From assembly GCA_022843265.1 (NCBI GenBank), contig JALHNZ010000019.1:1-58265 (forward strand): 58,265 bases of DNA, written 5' to 3'. Positions 43,751-53,505 of this stretch are shown piece after piece. The stretch's first letter is position 1, and the number at the start of each line of letters is the position of its first letter. The stretch is from Gemmatimonadaceae bacterium. Lineage in GTDB: Bacteria > Gemmatimonadota > Gemmatimonadetes > Gemmatimonadales > Gemmatimonadaceae. The position numbers and the translations under genes are program-made. Under the pieces are notes generated by a model, which was not told the origin of the DNA, searched no databases, and saw only the letters and a program-made list of their open reading frames with translations.

Positions 43751-44680
43751 TCAGAGACCGTCGAAGTCGAGCGCCAGATCAAGTGCTGGCGCGCTGTGCG
43801 TCAGCGCGCCAATGGAGATGCGGTCCACACCGCACCGTGCAATGTCAGCCACGGTATCGAGAGCAACACCGCCCGACGCCTCGGTAATCGCGCGGTTTCT
43901 GCACAGCGCTACAGCGTGGCGCAGTTCGTCGAGCGACATGTTATCGAGCAGAATGGAGTCGGCGCCTGCATCGAGCGCCGACTGCACCTGCTCCAGCGTA
44001 TCACATTCAACCTGAATCGCCGTGCCTGGCGCCGCAATGCCGCGCGCGCGAGACACGGCCAACGCCACATCGCCACCAATCGCGGCGAGATGATTGTCTT
44101 TGATCAGCACACCACTGCGCAAATCCATGCGGTGGTTTTCACCGCCACCACACAACACCGCATACTTCTCGAGCTTTCGCCAACCAGGTGTTGTTTTTCG
44201 CGTATCAAGAATGCGCGCCGAGGTTCCGCTCACCGCAGCCACAAAACGCGACGTCAGCGTGGCCACACCCGACAGTCGCTGCATGAAGTTGAGCGCCACG
44301 CGTTCGGCCGACAACATGGCCCGCGCGTGTCCGTTTATGCGCAGCACGACATCACCGGCGTTTACATGCGCACCGTCGATCTGCTCGGCCCGAATCGCGG
44401 CATGATCGTCGAGCAAGCGAAACGCTTCGCACGCCAGCGGCACCCCCGCAATCACGCCCGTGCGGCGCGCCACGAGTGATCCGCGTACATGACGATCCGA
44501 CATCACCGTGGCGATCGTGGATACATCGTGAAACGCGGCGTCTTCTTCCAGCGCCGCACGTACCAACGCTTCGGTTTCCAATTCACTGAGCGGGAAACCA
44601 GAGGCGCCAACGCATGTCACGGCGGGTGAGCCGAGCGGTGTGATGTGCCTGAGCGGTGTGTCGGTGTGCGGCTGTTGCAT
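43751..44680 (-). CDS. nadC: Nicotinate-nucleotide pyrophosphorylase (carboxylating)
   Basis: 309 residues. Motifs: EDAAFHDVSTIATV, AERVALNFMQRLSGVAT, ILDTRKTTPGWRKLEKYAV, GGGENHRMDLRSGVLIKDNHL, EVECDTLEQ-like IQVECDTLEQVQSAL and IGALTHSAPALDLALDF. Converts quinolinate and PRPP to nicotinate mononucleotide. The ATG overlaps the nadA stop by one base (TAATG). The N-terminal 25 residues are an extension. Confidence 0.94.
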   Translation of the reverse strand: MQQPHTDTPLRHITPLGSPAVTCVGASGFPLSELETEALVRAALEEDAAFHDVSTIATVMSDRHVRGSLVARRTGVIAGVPLACEAFRLLDDHAAIRAEQIDGAHVNAGDVVLRINGHARAMLSAERVALNFMQRLSGVATLTSRFVAAVSGTSARILDTRKTTPGWRKLEKYAVLCGGGENHRMDLRSGVLIKDNHLAAIGGDVALAVSRARGIAAPGTAIQVECDTLEQVQSALDAGADSILLDNMSLDELRHAVALCRNRAITEASGGVALDTVADIARCGVDRISIGALTHSAPALDLALDFDGL

Positions 44681-45690
44681 TATTCCCCCGGATCGTCGGG
44701 ACCAAACGGGCTGGGTGCGGGCGAGCCACCAATTGCCACCATGCGCTCAATGGCCAGGCGCGCGCGATCCGCAATGTCCTTGGGCACCGTGATACGATGC
44801 TCAAGTCGCTGCAGCGCACCCAATACCTTGGGCAACGTAGTGACTTTCATGTACGCGCACTGTGCGCGTTCGTTGGCGGCAATGAAGTGTTTACCCGGAT
44901 TTTCGCGGCGCAACCGATGCAGAATGCCGATTTCCGTGGCAACGATGAACGTATCGTTCTCCGTTTGCGACGGGCGGCGGATCATGCCCTCGGTGGACAG
45001 AATGTGCGCGCCGTCTTTGGAGATCGCACCCGCCGAGATCGCGTCAACAACCGACGTCGCGCAGCCACATTCCGGATGAATCAGAAACTCGGCGCCCGGA
45101 TGCTGCGAGCGCGTGAGATTGATATGCTCCGGATCAATGCCGGCGTGCACGTGACACTCGCCCATCCACACGTGGATGTTCTCGCGGCCCGTGACACGCT
45201 GTACGTGCGCACCGAGGAACATGTCGGGAAGGAACAGAATCTCGGTTTCGGCCGGAATCGCGTTGATCACTTCAACGGCGTTGCCGCTGGTGCAGCAGTA
45301 GTCGCTCTCGGCTTTGACTTCGGCCGTGGTGTTCACATAGGACACGACGACCGCGCCCGGATGCTCCGCTTTCCACGCGCGCAGTTCGTCGGCGTTGATC
45401 GTGCTGGCCAGCGAACAACCCGCAGCGAGATCCGGCAGCAGTACGGTCTTCTGTGGCGACAAGATCGCAGCCGTTTCCGCCATGAAGTGCACACCGCAAA
45501 ACACAATGACATCGGCACTGGTCTTGGCGGCTTCGCGCGAGAGTCCGAGCGAATCGCCCACATAGTCGGCGACATCCTGAATTTCCGGACGCTCGTAGTT
45601 GTGCGCCAGAATCACCGCATTGCGCTCAGCCGCGAGGGAACGGATGGCGTCGTGCAACGCCGGATCATAATGCGCTTCAAGAATCGTCAT
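44680..45690 (-). CDS. nadA: Quinolinate synthase
   Basis: 336 residues. Motifs: ILAHNYERPEIQDVADYVGDSLGLSR, VFCGVHFMAETAAILSPQK, LLPDLAAGCSLA (first cluster Cys), SYVNTTAEVKAESDYCCTSGNAV, HPECGCA and ANERAQCAYMK. Three Cys residues hold a 4Fe-4S cluster. Condenses iminoaspartate with dihydroxyacetone phosphate. Confidence 0.95.
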   Translation of the reverse strand: MTILEAHYDPALHDAIRSLAAERNAVILAHNYERPEIQDVADYVGDSLGLSREAAKTSADVIVFCGVHFMAETAAILSPQKTVLLPDLAAGCSLASTINADELRAWKAEHPGAVVVSYVNTTAEVKAESDYCCTSGNAVEVINAIPAETEILFLPDMFLGAHVQRVTGRENIHVWMGECHVHAGIDPEHINLTRSQHPGAEFLIHPECGCATSVVDAISAGAISKDGAHILSTEGMIRRPSQTENDTFIVATEIGILHRLRRENPGKHFIAANERAQCAYMKVTTLPKVLGALQRLEHRITVPKDIADRARLAIERMVAIGGSPAPSPFGPDDPGE

Positions 45691-45759
45691 GCAGAAATCG
45701 TCACGAGGAGTGGGAATATTTCAAAGGCGCGATGCGCGCGCAGTGGAATGCAACATCAG

Positions 45760-47271
45760 CTACCAGGTAATCTGTCGACCTTTCCAGGCTCGCTGCCGAT
45801 TGGGAAAGTCGCTCCGGTAGTGCCCTCCGCGCGACTCCTTGCGCAGTAGCGCGGCTTCGGCGATAAGCTGCGACGTGGTCAGCAAGTTGCGCTCCTCGGT
45901 GGCACCTTCGGACAATCGTGGTTCAATCGCCGCCAGTCCCTTCAAACACGCTCGCAATCCGCGCGCTGTCCGGTCAATACCCGCGTAGTTCCACATGAGT
46001 GCCCGGATTTCGTCGGCCGCCACCTGGGCAGCGCCCCGATCATCAAGCATGGGCACCGCCCACTTTTTGGCGCGCGGCGTTGGGAAACGTTTGGGAGTGG
46101 TGGCCAAATCGCGGGCCACACGTTCCGCAAACACCAGACCCTCAAGCAACGAGTTCGACGCGAGCCGGTTCGCACCATGCACGCCCGTCCGGGCCGATTC
46201 ACCAACCGCGTACAAACGCGGCAGGCTTGAACGTCCGCGCAGATCGGTCACGATGCCACCCATCATGTAGTGCGCAGCGGGCGTAACCGGAATGAGTTGA
46301 CGAGATGGTGTGATACCCCGCGCCAGACAAATGGCCTGAATTCCGGGAAACCGCTTTGCAAACCCGCGTCCCAGTTTCCGGGCATCGAGGTACACCGGTC
46401 CTGTGCGCTGCTGCTCGCGGAAAATTTCGCGGGCGACCACGTCACGAGGGGCCAGATCGCCCAGTTTATGTCGTTTGGCCATGAACGGTTCTCCCTGACT
46501 GTTCACCAGGATTGCCCCCTCGCCCCGCACCGCTTCCGAAATCAGGGCCAACGGGTTTTCGCTCGTGGCGAGTGCGGTGGGGTGGAACTGGACGAACTCC
46601 ATGTCGGCCAGTCGCACACCCGCGCGGTGGGCAATGGCAAAACCATCGCCCGTGGCGACCTGTGGGTTCGTGGTATGACGGAACACCTGTCCACAGCCAC
46701 CGGTAGCAAACACAGTCGCGTCTGCGATGATTTCCACCGCCTGTCCGGCCAGACTGGCGCGCACGCCTACACACTGCCCGTCGTGCACGATCAGATCGAG
46801 CACGCGGGCCCATTCCCGAACATCCACCCCGGGGCTCTCCGCAACCCGGGCCAGTAGTGTTCTCGCCACCTCGGCGCCCGTCTGATCACCCTGGGCGTGT
46901 ACGATGCGGTGGACCGAGTGAGCGGCCTCGCGGCCGAGTTTGAGCGACCCATCGGGCGCCAGATCAAAGCGGGCGCCGGCCGTTTGCAGTTCAAGCACAC
47001 GAGCCGGTCCCTCTTCTACCAGTACCTGGACGGCCGCGGCATCACAGAGCGCGGCGCCGGCCGCGAGCGTATCGCGGCGATGCAGGGCCGGTGAGTCGCC
47101 GGCACCGAGTGCAGCGGCGATGCCGCCCTGTGCGTATGCAGTCGCGGAATCGAACAGCGAGCGCTTGGTCAGGAGCATCACCAGACCATGGTCAGAGGCA
47201 CGCCAGGCGGTGTGCAATCCAGCCACACCGCTGCCGACGACGAGGTACCGGGTGCGAATTCGTTCAGTCAT
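45760..47271 (-). CDS. nadB: L-aspartate oxidase
   Basis: 503 residues from ATG 47271; the frame to 47358 has no support and overlaps the divergent promoter. FAD-binding GSGVAGL, flavin-contact AQGGIAAALGAGDSPALH, RFDLAPDGSLKLGREAAHSVHRIVH, and HYMMGGIVTD near the C-terminal third. Oxidises aspartate to iminoaspartate for NadA. First of the nadBAC cluster; divergent from the TPR protein gene. Confidence 0.94.
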   Translation of the reverse strand: MTERIRTRYLVVGSGVAGLHTAWRASDHGLVMLLTKRSLFDSATAYAQGGIAAALGAGDSPALHRRDTLAAGAALCDAAAVQVLVEEGPARVLELQTAGARFDLAPDGSLKLGREAAHSVHRIVHAQGDQTGAEVARTLLARVAESPGVDVREWARVLDLIVHDGQCVGVRASLAGQAVEIIADATVFATGGCGQVFRHTTNPQVATGDGFAIAHRAGVRLADMEFVQFHPTALATSENPLALISEAVRGEGAILVNSQGEPFMAKRHKLGDLAPRDVVAREIFREQQRTGPVYLDARKLGRGFAKRFPGIQAICLARGITPSRQLIPVTPAAHYMMGGIVTDLRGRSSLPRLYAVGESARTGVHGANRLASNSLLEGLVFAERVARDLATTPKRFPTPRAKKWAVPMLDDRGAAQVAADEIRALMWNYAGIDRTARGLRACLKGLAAIEPRLSEGATEERNLLTTSQLIAEAALLRKESRGGHYRSDFPNRQRAWKGRQITW

Positions 47272-47340
47272 ATAGATTTCAACAATATCGCGGCACCGCG
47301 TGGGTGCCAGCCGTCCTTTCCGGCAGGAGATCGTTCCGAC

Positions 47341-48882
47341 ATGCGTGCTCTTCGTCAATTTGGTCGTGCTACGGCGCGACTTCTCCCTGTGTCCGCGGCA
47401 ACTGTCGCGACGCTGTCCCTGTCCGTCATTGCCCAGGCGCAGCCTGGCGGTGTTGGACCGAGCTGCGAGATGGACGCGAACTCACCGAAAGAACTGTTGG
47501 TAGCGAACCTTGCGTTCCAGCGGGCTGCCGGCGCGGCTGACCCCGCGGCGCGTCAGGCTGCACTGAAGCAGACCATGAAGGAGCTCACCAACAAGCCCGA
47601 ACGGTTTCGGGAGAAGAATGTGACGGGCTACAACATGGTACTGGCACAGACGCTGTCGCTGTGGATTGCCGATCCGACCACGCCGGTGGTCACCACGCGC
47701 GGTGCGATTGGCGCCACCGATCTGCCGGACACGCCGATTGACCTGGTGAAGACGGTTGATGAATCGCTCAAGGCGATTGTTGCCGCCTCGCCGGCCTGTG
47801 CGGCTGATGTGCGCACCATGCGCCAGAGCGAAGGCTGGTTGGCCATGACGCGCAAGGCGCTCGATATGGCGAGTGGTGATCCCGACTCCGCGGCGTTCTA
47901 CGCGCAGCACTCGTTGACGTTGCTCCCGGACAACAATCCGTATCCGTTCCAGGTGCTCGGAATCGCTTCACAGAAGAAGGGCGATCTTGTTGGTGCCGTC
48001 AATCAGTGGGAAAAGGCCGTGGAAGCGTCGGGTACGGATTCCAGCTACGCCGATATTCGACAGAGCAGCCTCTTCTACGTCGGCTTGTACACGCTTGCGC
48101 AGTCGCGTGATCTCACGGGCGATGACAAGAAAGCGCGGTTGACGAAGGCCGTCGCGGCGATGAAGCAGTTCATGGTCGATTATCCGACGGCATCGGATGC
48201 GCCGACCATCATGCAGGGGCTGGGCGAAGCGTACCTGACGCTGGGTGACACTGCGAGCGTATCGAGTGTGTACGCACCGCTGCTGGCCACGCCCACGTCG
48301 TACTCCGATTATGCGCTGACGATGGCCGGTGTGCTCGCCACGCAGGCTGACAAGACGACCGACGCGATCGCGCTCTTCGAAGGCGCGGTGGCCAAAAACG
48401 CGAATCAGCGCGATGCGCTGCGCAACCTCGCTGCGTCGTACTACGCGGCCAAGCAGTTCGACAAGATGAACAAGCCGCTCGACGCGCTCGTCGCGATCGA
48501 CCCGAACAACTACGACGCGTGGTCACTGTACGCGTTCGCTGCGCAGGGTCGCATGCAGGCGGCAACGGCGGCGGCCGACAAGAAGAAGTGGACGGATTCG
48601 CTCATCACCTACGCCGCCAAGGCCGACAGCCTCCCGGTAAAGCTGACGGTTGACGAGTTCGAGCGGAAAGCGGAATCAGTGTCGTTCTCTGTCTCGCTCG
48701 AAGGCGTCGCGGACAAGCCGAAGGCCAACACGTTCTCGGTCGAGTTCCTCGACGCGTCGGGCAACGTGGTGTCATCGGCATCGCAGGAAGTCGAGCCGAT
48801 CACGAAGGGCGAGCGCAAGCAGGTGCGACTCGAAGCGCAGGGCGCTGGAATTGTGGCCTACCGATACAAGCCGCTGACCTGA
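47341..48882 (+). CDS. Secreted tetratricopeptide-repeat protein
   Basis: 513 residues from ATG 47341; upstream frame rejected because it lies inside nadB. Signal peptide TVATLSLSVIAQAQ. Repeated helical pairs follow (SAAFYAQHSLTLLPDNNPYPFQVLGIASQKKGD; DAIALFEGAVAKNANQRDALRNLAASYYAAKQFD), then a C-terminal beta domain (about 425-513, SFSVSLEGVADKPKANTF). Probably a periplasmic scaffold; partner unknown. Confidence 0.78.
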   Translation: MRALRQFGRATARLLPVSAATVATLSLSVIAQAQPGGVGPSCEMDANSPKELLVANLAFQRAAGAADPAARQAALKQTMKELTNKPERFREKNVTGYNMVLAQTLSLWIADPTTPVVTTRGAIGATDLPDTPIDLVKTVDESLKAIVAASPACAADVRTMRQSEGWLAMTRKALDMASGDPDSAAFYAQHSLTLLPDNNPYPFQVLGIASQKKGDLVGAVNQWEKAVEASGTDSSYADIRQSSLFYVGLYTLAQSRDLTGDDKKARLTKAVAAMKQFMVDYPTASDAPTIMQGLGEAYLTLGDTASVSSVYAPLLATPTSYSDYALTMAGVLATQADKTTDAIALFEGAVAKNANQRDALRNLAASYYAAKQFDKMNKPLDALVAIDPNNYDAWSLYAFAAQGRMQAATAAADKKKWTDSLITYAAKADSLPVKLTVDEFERKAESVSFSVSLEGVADKPKANTFSVEFLDASGNVVSSASQEVEPITKGERKQVRLEAQGAGIVAYRYKPLT

Positions 48883-48948
48883 TCTGACGGAATTTCGTTC
48901 TCGGCGTCGCCTTGTCCATGACGGCGCCGAGGGCGATCCTTCCGACTC

Positions 48949-49986
48949 ATGCGTCGGACCCTCTATCTCCTTGGCGCCCTCGTCGCCGCCCATCTCCTCC
49001 TGCTGACCATTTCCCCGTCGGGCGCCACGATTGCGCCGGAGGGCGAAGGTCTCGACATCGGCATTGTATTCGATGTTGGCGGACGCGGTGACAAGTCATT
49101 CAATGACGGCGCATATCTCGGCGGCATGCTCGCCGCCGACTCGCTACAGGCGCGCGTTCGCTACATCGAACCCGGCGAAGGCTCCGATCGGGAAGCCGGC
49201 CTGCGCTTACTCGCCGCCGAAGGTATGGACCTTGTGGTCGCGGTGGGATTCATCTTTACCGATGACGTGCTCACGCTGGCGCGAGAATACCCGGATGTGA
49301 AGTTTGCCGACGTCGACTTTGCGGTCGCGACGGATTCTCTGGGCAATCCACTGCCACTGCCACCCAATCTCGTCGCGCTCAAGTTCCGCGAAGAAGAGGG
49401 TTCCTTTCTGGTGGGCGCACTGGCGGCGCTCGCTGGCGGATCTAAAAAAGTGGGATTCGTGGGTGGCATGGATATCGCACTCATTCACAAGTTCGAAGCG
49501 GGTTATCGAGCTGGCGTGATGCACGTGTGTCCAGACTGCGAAGTGATTGCGCAATATGCGGGCGTCACACCCGAAGCATTCAAGAATCCTGGTAAGGGCA
49601 AAGAGCTCGCGCTGTCGCAGTATCAGCAGGGTGTGAACGTGATCTTTCACGCGTCCGGCTCCACCGGGCTCGGTGTGTTTGAAGCCGCGCGCACGACCGG
49701 ACGACTGGCGATTGGCGTCGACGCCGATCAATACAGCGAAGCGCCGGGCCACGTACTTACGTCGATGGTGAAAGGCATTGACGCCGCCGTATATGACGCG
49801 GCAAAAGCGGTGCAGACCGGCACGTTTGTGGGCGGCGTGCGTGTGTTCGGACTCGCCGAGCGAGGCGTTGGTTATGTGTACGACGACAACAATCGCGCAC
49901 TGATTCCCGATGCGGTCCGCTCGCGACTGCTCGCGCTCGAGGCCGATATTATCGCGGGCCGCATCAAGGTTCCGAATACGCGATGA
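48949..49986 (+). CDS. BMP-family substrate-binding protein of a nucleoside ABC importer
   Basis: 345 residues. The signal peptide has no lipobox Cys, unlike most BmpA/PnrA proteins. Typical blocks: DIGIVFDVGGRGDKSFNDGAY, DLVVAVGFIFTDDVLTLAREYPDVKFADVD, GSFLVGALAALAGGSKKVGFVGGMD and GSTGLGVFEAA. Binds purine nucleosides in PnrA-like relatives. Overlaps the ATPase gene by 4 bp; first gene of a five-gene unit. Confidence 0.9.
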   Translation: MRRTLYLLGALVAAHLLLLTISPSGATIAPEGEGLDIGIVFDVGGRGDKSFNDGAYLGGMLAADSLQARVRYIEPGEGSDREAGLRLLAAEGMDLVVAVGFIFTDDVLTLAREYPDVKFADVDFAVATDSLGNPLPLPPNLVALKFREEEGSFLVGALAALAGGSKKVGFVGGMDIALIHKFEAGYRAGVMHVCPDCEVIAQYAGVTPEAFKNPGKGKELALSQYQQGVNVIFHASGSTGLGVFEAARTTGRLAIGVDADQYSEAPGHVLTSMVKGIDAAVYDAAKAVQTGTFVGGVRVFGLAERGVGYVYDDNNRALIPDAVRSRLLALEADIIAGRIKVPNTR

Positions 49987-51542
49987 GCGCGCCGGCTACG
50001 ACCGCCACCTGGGCTGTGCGCATGAGCCAGGTCTCAAAACACTTCGGTTCGGTGCAGGCGAATCGCGACGTGACGCTTGAAGTCGCCAACGGGGAAATTC
50101 ACGCACTCGTTGGTGAGAATGGTGCCGGCAAGAGCACGCTGATGCACATTCTGAGCGGACTGCATACGCCGAGTGGCGGACGCGTGGAAGTGCTCGGCCG
50201 CGACGTGACCGGATGGGATACCAACGAGGCAATCGCCGCTGGCGTTGGTATGGTGCATCAGCACTTCATGCTCGTGCCAACGCTGACCGTGGCCGAGAAT
50301 CTTGTGCTTGGGCGTGAGCCACGTCGCGGTTTGCAGCTGGACGAAGCCCGTGCCGTTGAAGACGTGCGTGCACTCGCTGCTCGCACAGGACTGCGCGTGG
50401 ATCCCACGCGCTCCGTCGCTGAACTCAGTGTAGGCGAAGCGCAACGCGTTGAAATATTGAAGGTGCTGTACCGGGGCGCGCGCATTCTCGTGCTGGATGA
50501 ACCAACGGCCGTATTGTCGCCCCCAGAGGTTGATGAGTTGTGGACCGTGTTGCGCGGACTTCGCGCGCAGGGTGATACGATCATCATCATCACGCACAAG
50601 CTGGACGAAGTGGTCGCCATCTCGGATACGATTACGGTGATGCGCGATGGTCGTAGCGTTTCGCGTCTGGCCACAGCGGATACCACCCCGCGCGACATTG
50701 CGCGCGCCATGGTGGGCCGCGATGTCACGCTGGCACACGATTTTCCCGCGAATGATCTTGCGGCCCGCGATGTGAGCAGTGCACGGGCAGCGCTTGAGGT
50801 GCGCGATCTCGTGGTGCGCGGCGATCGCGGAACACCGGTCATCGAACAGCTCAGCTTCCGTGTACAGCCCGGGGAGATTCTGGGCATTGCGGGCGTTGAA
50901 GGAAACGGGCAGACCGAGCTGCTTGAAGTGTTGGCCGGTCTCCGGCGCGCGCACTCCGGTCGCGTGTTGCTCAACGGGCAGGAGATTACCTCGCTGGACG
51001 TGCGGGCCCGCGCGGACGCTGGCTTATCGCATATTCCCGAAGACCGACATCGACGTGGTCTGGTGCTCGATTATTCGGTATCGGATAATCTGTTGCTTGG
51101 CCGGCAACACCACTTCACGTCGCGTCTCGGTGGTCTCGACAAAACGAGGATTGAGCGGCACGCGGAAACGCAGATTCGCGCGTTTGACATTCGTCCATCC
51201 GATCCCACGTTGCCAGCGCGCGCACTCTCCGGGGGCAATCAGCAAAAGATCGTGATTGCACGCGAGATGGGTCGCTCGTTTACGGTGCTACTCGCGGCGC
51301 AGCCGACACGTGGCGTTGACGTTGGCGCGATTGAGTTTATTCACTCGCAGTTGCGCGCGGCGCGTGATAGCGGGAAAGCGGTGTTGCTGGTGTCGGCCGA
51401 TTTGTCGGAAGTGCTCGCACTCGCCGATCGTATCGCGGTGATGTACGAAGGTCGTTTCGCGTGCGTGTTGCCTGCCACGGAGTGCAACGCGGAGATACTC
51501 GGCCCGTACATGACCGGCGCTGACCGTGAGGTGGTGTCGTGA
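49983..51542 (+). CDS. Sugar/nucleoside-type ABC ATPase (double domain, NupO-like)
   Basis: 519 residues with two ABC halves. First half: Walker A GENGAGKSTLM, signature LSVGEAQRVEIL, Walker B ILVLDEPTAVLSP. Second half: degenerate Walker A GVEGNGQTELLEVL, signature LSGGNQQKIVIARE, and LLAAQPTRGVDVG in place of Walker B LDEP. Such asymmetric pairs are normal in ribose/nucleoside importers. Powers the permeases encoded next. Confidence 0.92.
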   Translation: MSAPATTATWAVRMSQVSKHFGSVQANRDVTLEVANGEIHALVGENGAGKSTLMHILSGLHTPSGGRVEVLGRDVTGWDTNEAIAAGVGMVHQHFMLVPTLTVAENLVLGREPRRGLQLDEARAVEDVRALAARTGLRVDPTRSVAELSVGEAQRVEILKVLYRGARILVLDEPTAVLSPPEVDELWTVLRGLRAQGDTIIIITHKLDEVVAISDTITVMRDGRSVSRLATADTTPRDIARAMVGRDVTLAHDFPANDLAARDVSSARAALEVRDLVVRGDRGTPVIEQLSFRVQPGEILGIAGVEGNGQTELLEVLAGLRRAHSGRVLLNGQEITSLDVRARADAGLSHIPEDRHRRGLVLDYSVSDNLLLGRQHHFTSRLGGLDKTRIERHAETQIRAFDIRPSDPTLPARALSGGNQQKIVIAREMGRSFTVLLAAQPTRGVDVGAIEFIHSQLRAARDSGKAVLLVSADLSEVLALADRIAVMYEGRFACVLPATECNAEILGPYMTGADREVVS

Positions 51543-52630
51543 GCGGTGACGGCCTGCTGATGCGCGCCGCTCAGGCGTTTCTTGCACCACTGCTGGCCGT
51601 GGCGCTCGCCATGGTGGTGGGTGACCTGCTCATTCTGACCTACGGCGAGTCACCGGCCACGGTATACGCGCTGTTGCTGGAAGGAACGTGGGGCAACTGG
51701 TACGGTTTTGGCCAGGTCATCTACAAAACGATGACGCTCACCTGCACCGGGCTCGCCTTTGCCTACGCGGCGCGCGCCGGTCTGTTTAATGTTGGCGCGG
51801 AAGGACAGCTGGCGGCTGGCGGATTTGCGGCCGCTTTAGTGGGCCTGCTACTGCCAGCGTCGATTCCTGGAGTGATCGCGGTGCCAGTGTGTATTGCGGC
51901 CTCGATGATTGCCGGTGGTGCATCGGGCGCAATCCCCGGTGTGTTGCGCGCGCGCTTTGGTGCCAGCGAAGTGATCGTGACCATCATGCTCAATTTTGTG
52001 CTGCTGGCGCTGCTGAATTATGTGGTCGCATCGCACATGGCTGTTCCGGAAACGTTGCACACGGCTGAAATGAACGCCGGATTTGTCGCGCGGCTTGGCA
52101 GCCTGTTCCCCGTCTTCGCCGGATCGGCCGCCAATCTGACCATCGTCGTTGCGGTGCTCGTGGCGGTGTTCGCGTGGTGGAAGCTGTTTCGTACGCGCTC
52201 AGGATATGAACTGCGTGCGGTGGGACTGCAACCCGACGCCGCGGAATACGGTGGCATTCCCGTGTCGCGCGTGTGGTTCCGCGCCATGGTGTGGTCAGGT
52301 GCGTTCGCGGGGCTTGGCGGCATCAACTTTGTGTTGGGATACAAGCACTACTACGAAGAAGGGTTTGCTGCGGGCTCCGGCTTTCTCGGCATTGCCGTTG
52401 CGCTGGTGGGACGCAATCACCCGCTCGGTATTCTGATCGCAGCGCTGCTGTTCGCGACGCTCTCGCAGGGTGGTCTCGCGGTCAACGCACTCGTGCCCAA
52501 GCAGTTGGTCGATATTTTGCAAGCCGTGGTGATTCTCGCCGTGGCGACCACCGTGCCTGAAGTACAGCGATTGCTGCGCAAGACGGCCGCCTCGCTCGTG
52601 CGACGTGATGCTGCGGAGGCCACGCCGTGA
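51539..52630 (+). CDS. ABC transporter permease, nucleoside type (NupP-like)
   Basis: 363 residues with about nine hydrophobic segments. Family features: LTCTGLAFAYAARAGLFNVGAEGQLAAGGF and GVLRARFGASEVIVTIMLNFVLLALLNYVV, with GSGFLGIAVALVGRNHPLGI near the end. Forms the membrane pore with the permease encoded downstream; the genes overlap by 4 bp. Confidence 0.92.
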   Translation: MSGDGLLMRAAQAFLAPLLAVALAMVVGDLLILTYGESPATVYALLLEGTWGNWYGFGQVIYKTMTLTCTGLAFAYAARAGLFNVGAEGQLAAGGFAAALVGLLLPASIPGVIAVPVCIAASMIAGGASGAIPGVLRARFGASEVIVTIMLNFVLLALLNYVVASHMAVPETLHTAEMNAGFVARLGSLFPVFAGSAANLTIVVAVLVAVFAWWKLFRTRSGYELRAVGLQPDAAEYGGIPVSRVWFRAMVWSGAFAGLGGINFVLGYKHYYEEGFAAGSGFLGIAVALVGRNHPLGILIAALLFATLSQGGLAVNALVPKQLVDILQAVVILAVATTVPEVQRLLRKTAASLVRRDAAEATP

Positions 52631-53505
52631 TTCTGCTCGCGTTCCTGTTGCAGACGATTCGTATTGCCATTCCCTATCTGCTCGCCGCCGCTGGCGGCGT
52701 GATGTCCGAGCGCGTGGGCGTGATCGCGCTTGGACTGGAAGGCATGATGTTGGCCGGTGCGTTTGGAGCTGTGCTTGGGTCCTACTACGGCGGCAGTGCG
52801 TGGATTGGTCTGGTGTGCGCCATGTCGGCCGGGATACTCGTGGCGTTGCTGCTGGCGTTGTGCACGCTGCGCTTTCGCGCCAATCAGGTCGTGGTGGGCA
52901 TTGCCATCAACCTGCTGGTGATTGGCGCCACGCGATTTTTTCTGCGTCTCGCGTTTGATAGTGCATCGAACTCGCCACGCGTTGATGGATTTGGTGGCGA
53001 GGGCAGCGGGCTTGGTGTGCTGGCGAGCTTCTCGAATCCACTGGTCTGGCTGGGCCTGATTGCACTGCCTGCGCTCTGGTGGTTGCTGTGGCGCACACCA
53101 TTCGGCTTGCGCGCACGAGCGGTAGGCGAAAAACCTGAGGCGGCGGCGACGCTTGGTGTGAACGTGAGCGCACTCCGGCTGCGCGGTCTGCTCCTGTGCG
53201 GCGTGTTGGCGTCGCTTGGCGGTGCCTATCTCGCACTTGATCAACATCAGTTCACCGACAGCATGACCGCTGGTCGCGGATTCATCGCGCTGGCCGCGAT
53301 CATTTTTGGTCGCTGGATGCCGATGCGCGTGGCGGCCGCCTGTTTGCTCTTCGCGGCGGCGGAAACGCTGCAGATTCAGCTGCAGGGTGCGCAGCTCGTT
53401 CCGTCGCAGTTTGTTGAGCTCATTCCGTACGTGCTCACGATTGTCGCGTTGGCGGGAGTGGTTGGAAAGTCTGTGCCGCCAGCGGCGCTTGGGAAGGTGG
53501 AGTGA
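52627..53505 (+). CDS. ABC transporter permease, nucleoside type (NupQ-like)
   Basis: 292 residues, mostly hydrophobic. Family features: TIRIAIPYLLAAAGGVMSERVGVIALGLEGMMLAGAFGA, RFRANQVVVGIAINLLVIGATRFF, RAVGEKPEAAATLGVNVSALR and AGRGFIALAAIIFGRW. Second half of the permease pair. The stop overlaps the MFS gene start (GTGA). Confidence 0.92.
   Translation: MILLAFLLQTIRIAIPYLLAAAGGVMSERVGVIALGLEGMMLAGAFGAVLGSYYGGSAWIGLVCAMSAGILVALLLALCTLRFRANQVVVGIAINLLVIGATRFFLRLAFDSASNSPRVDGFGGEGSGLGVLASFSNPLVWLGLIALPALWWLLWRTPFGLRARAVGEKPEAAATLGVNVSALRLRGLLLCGVLASLGGAYLALDQHQFTDSMTAGRGFIALAAIIFGRWMPMRVAAACLLFAAAETLQIQLQGAQLVPSQFVELIPYVLTIVALAGVVGKSVPPAALGKVE

Noticed and set aside
43091-44479. 462-residue plus-strand frame opposite the unknown barrel protein and nadC
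   Set aside because: Composition (Arg/His rich) and complete overlap with nadC show a shadow frame.
44656-45849. 397-residue plus-strand frame opposite nadA
   Set aside because: Antisense to a well-conserved nadA; no motif.
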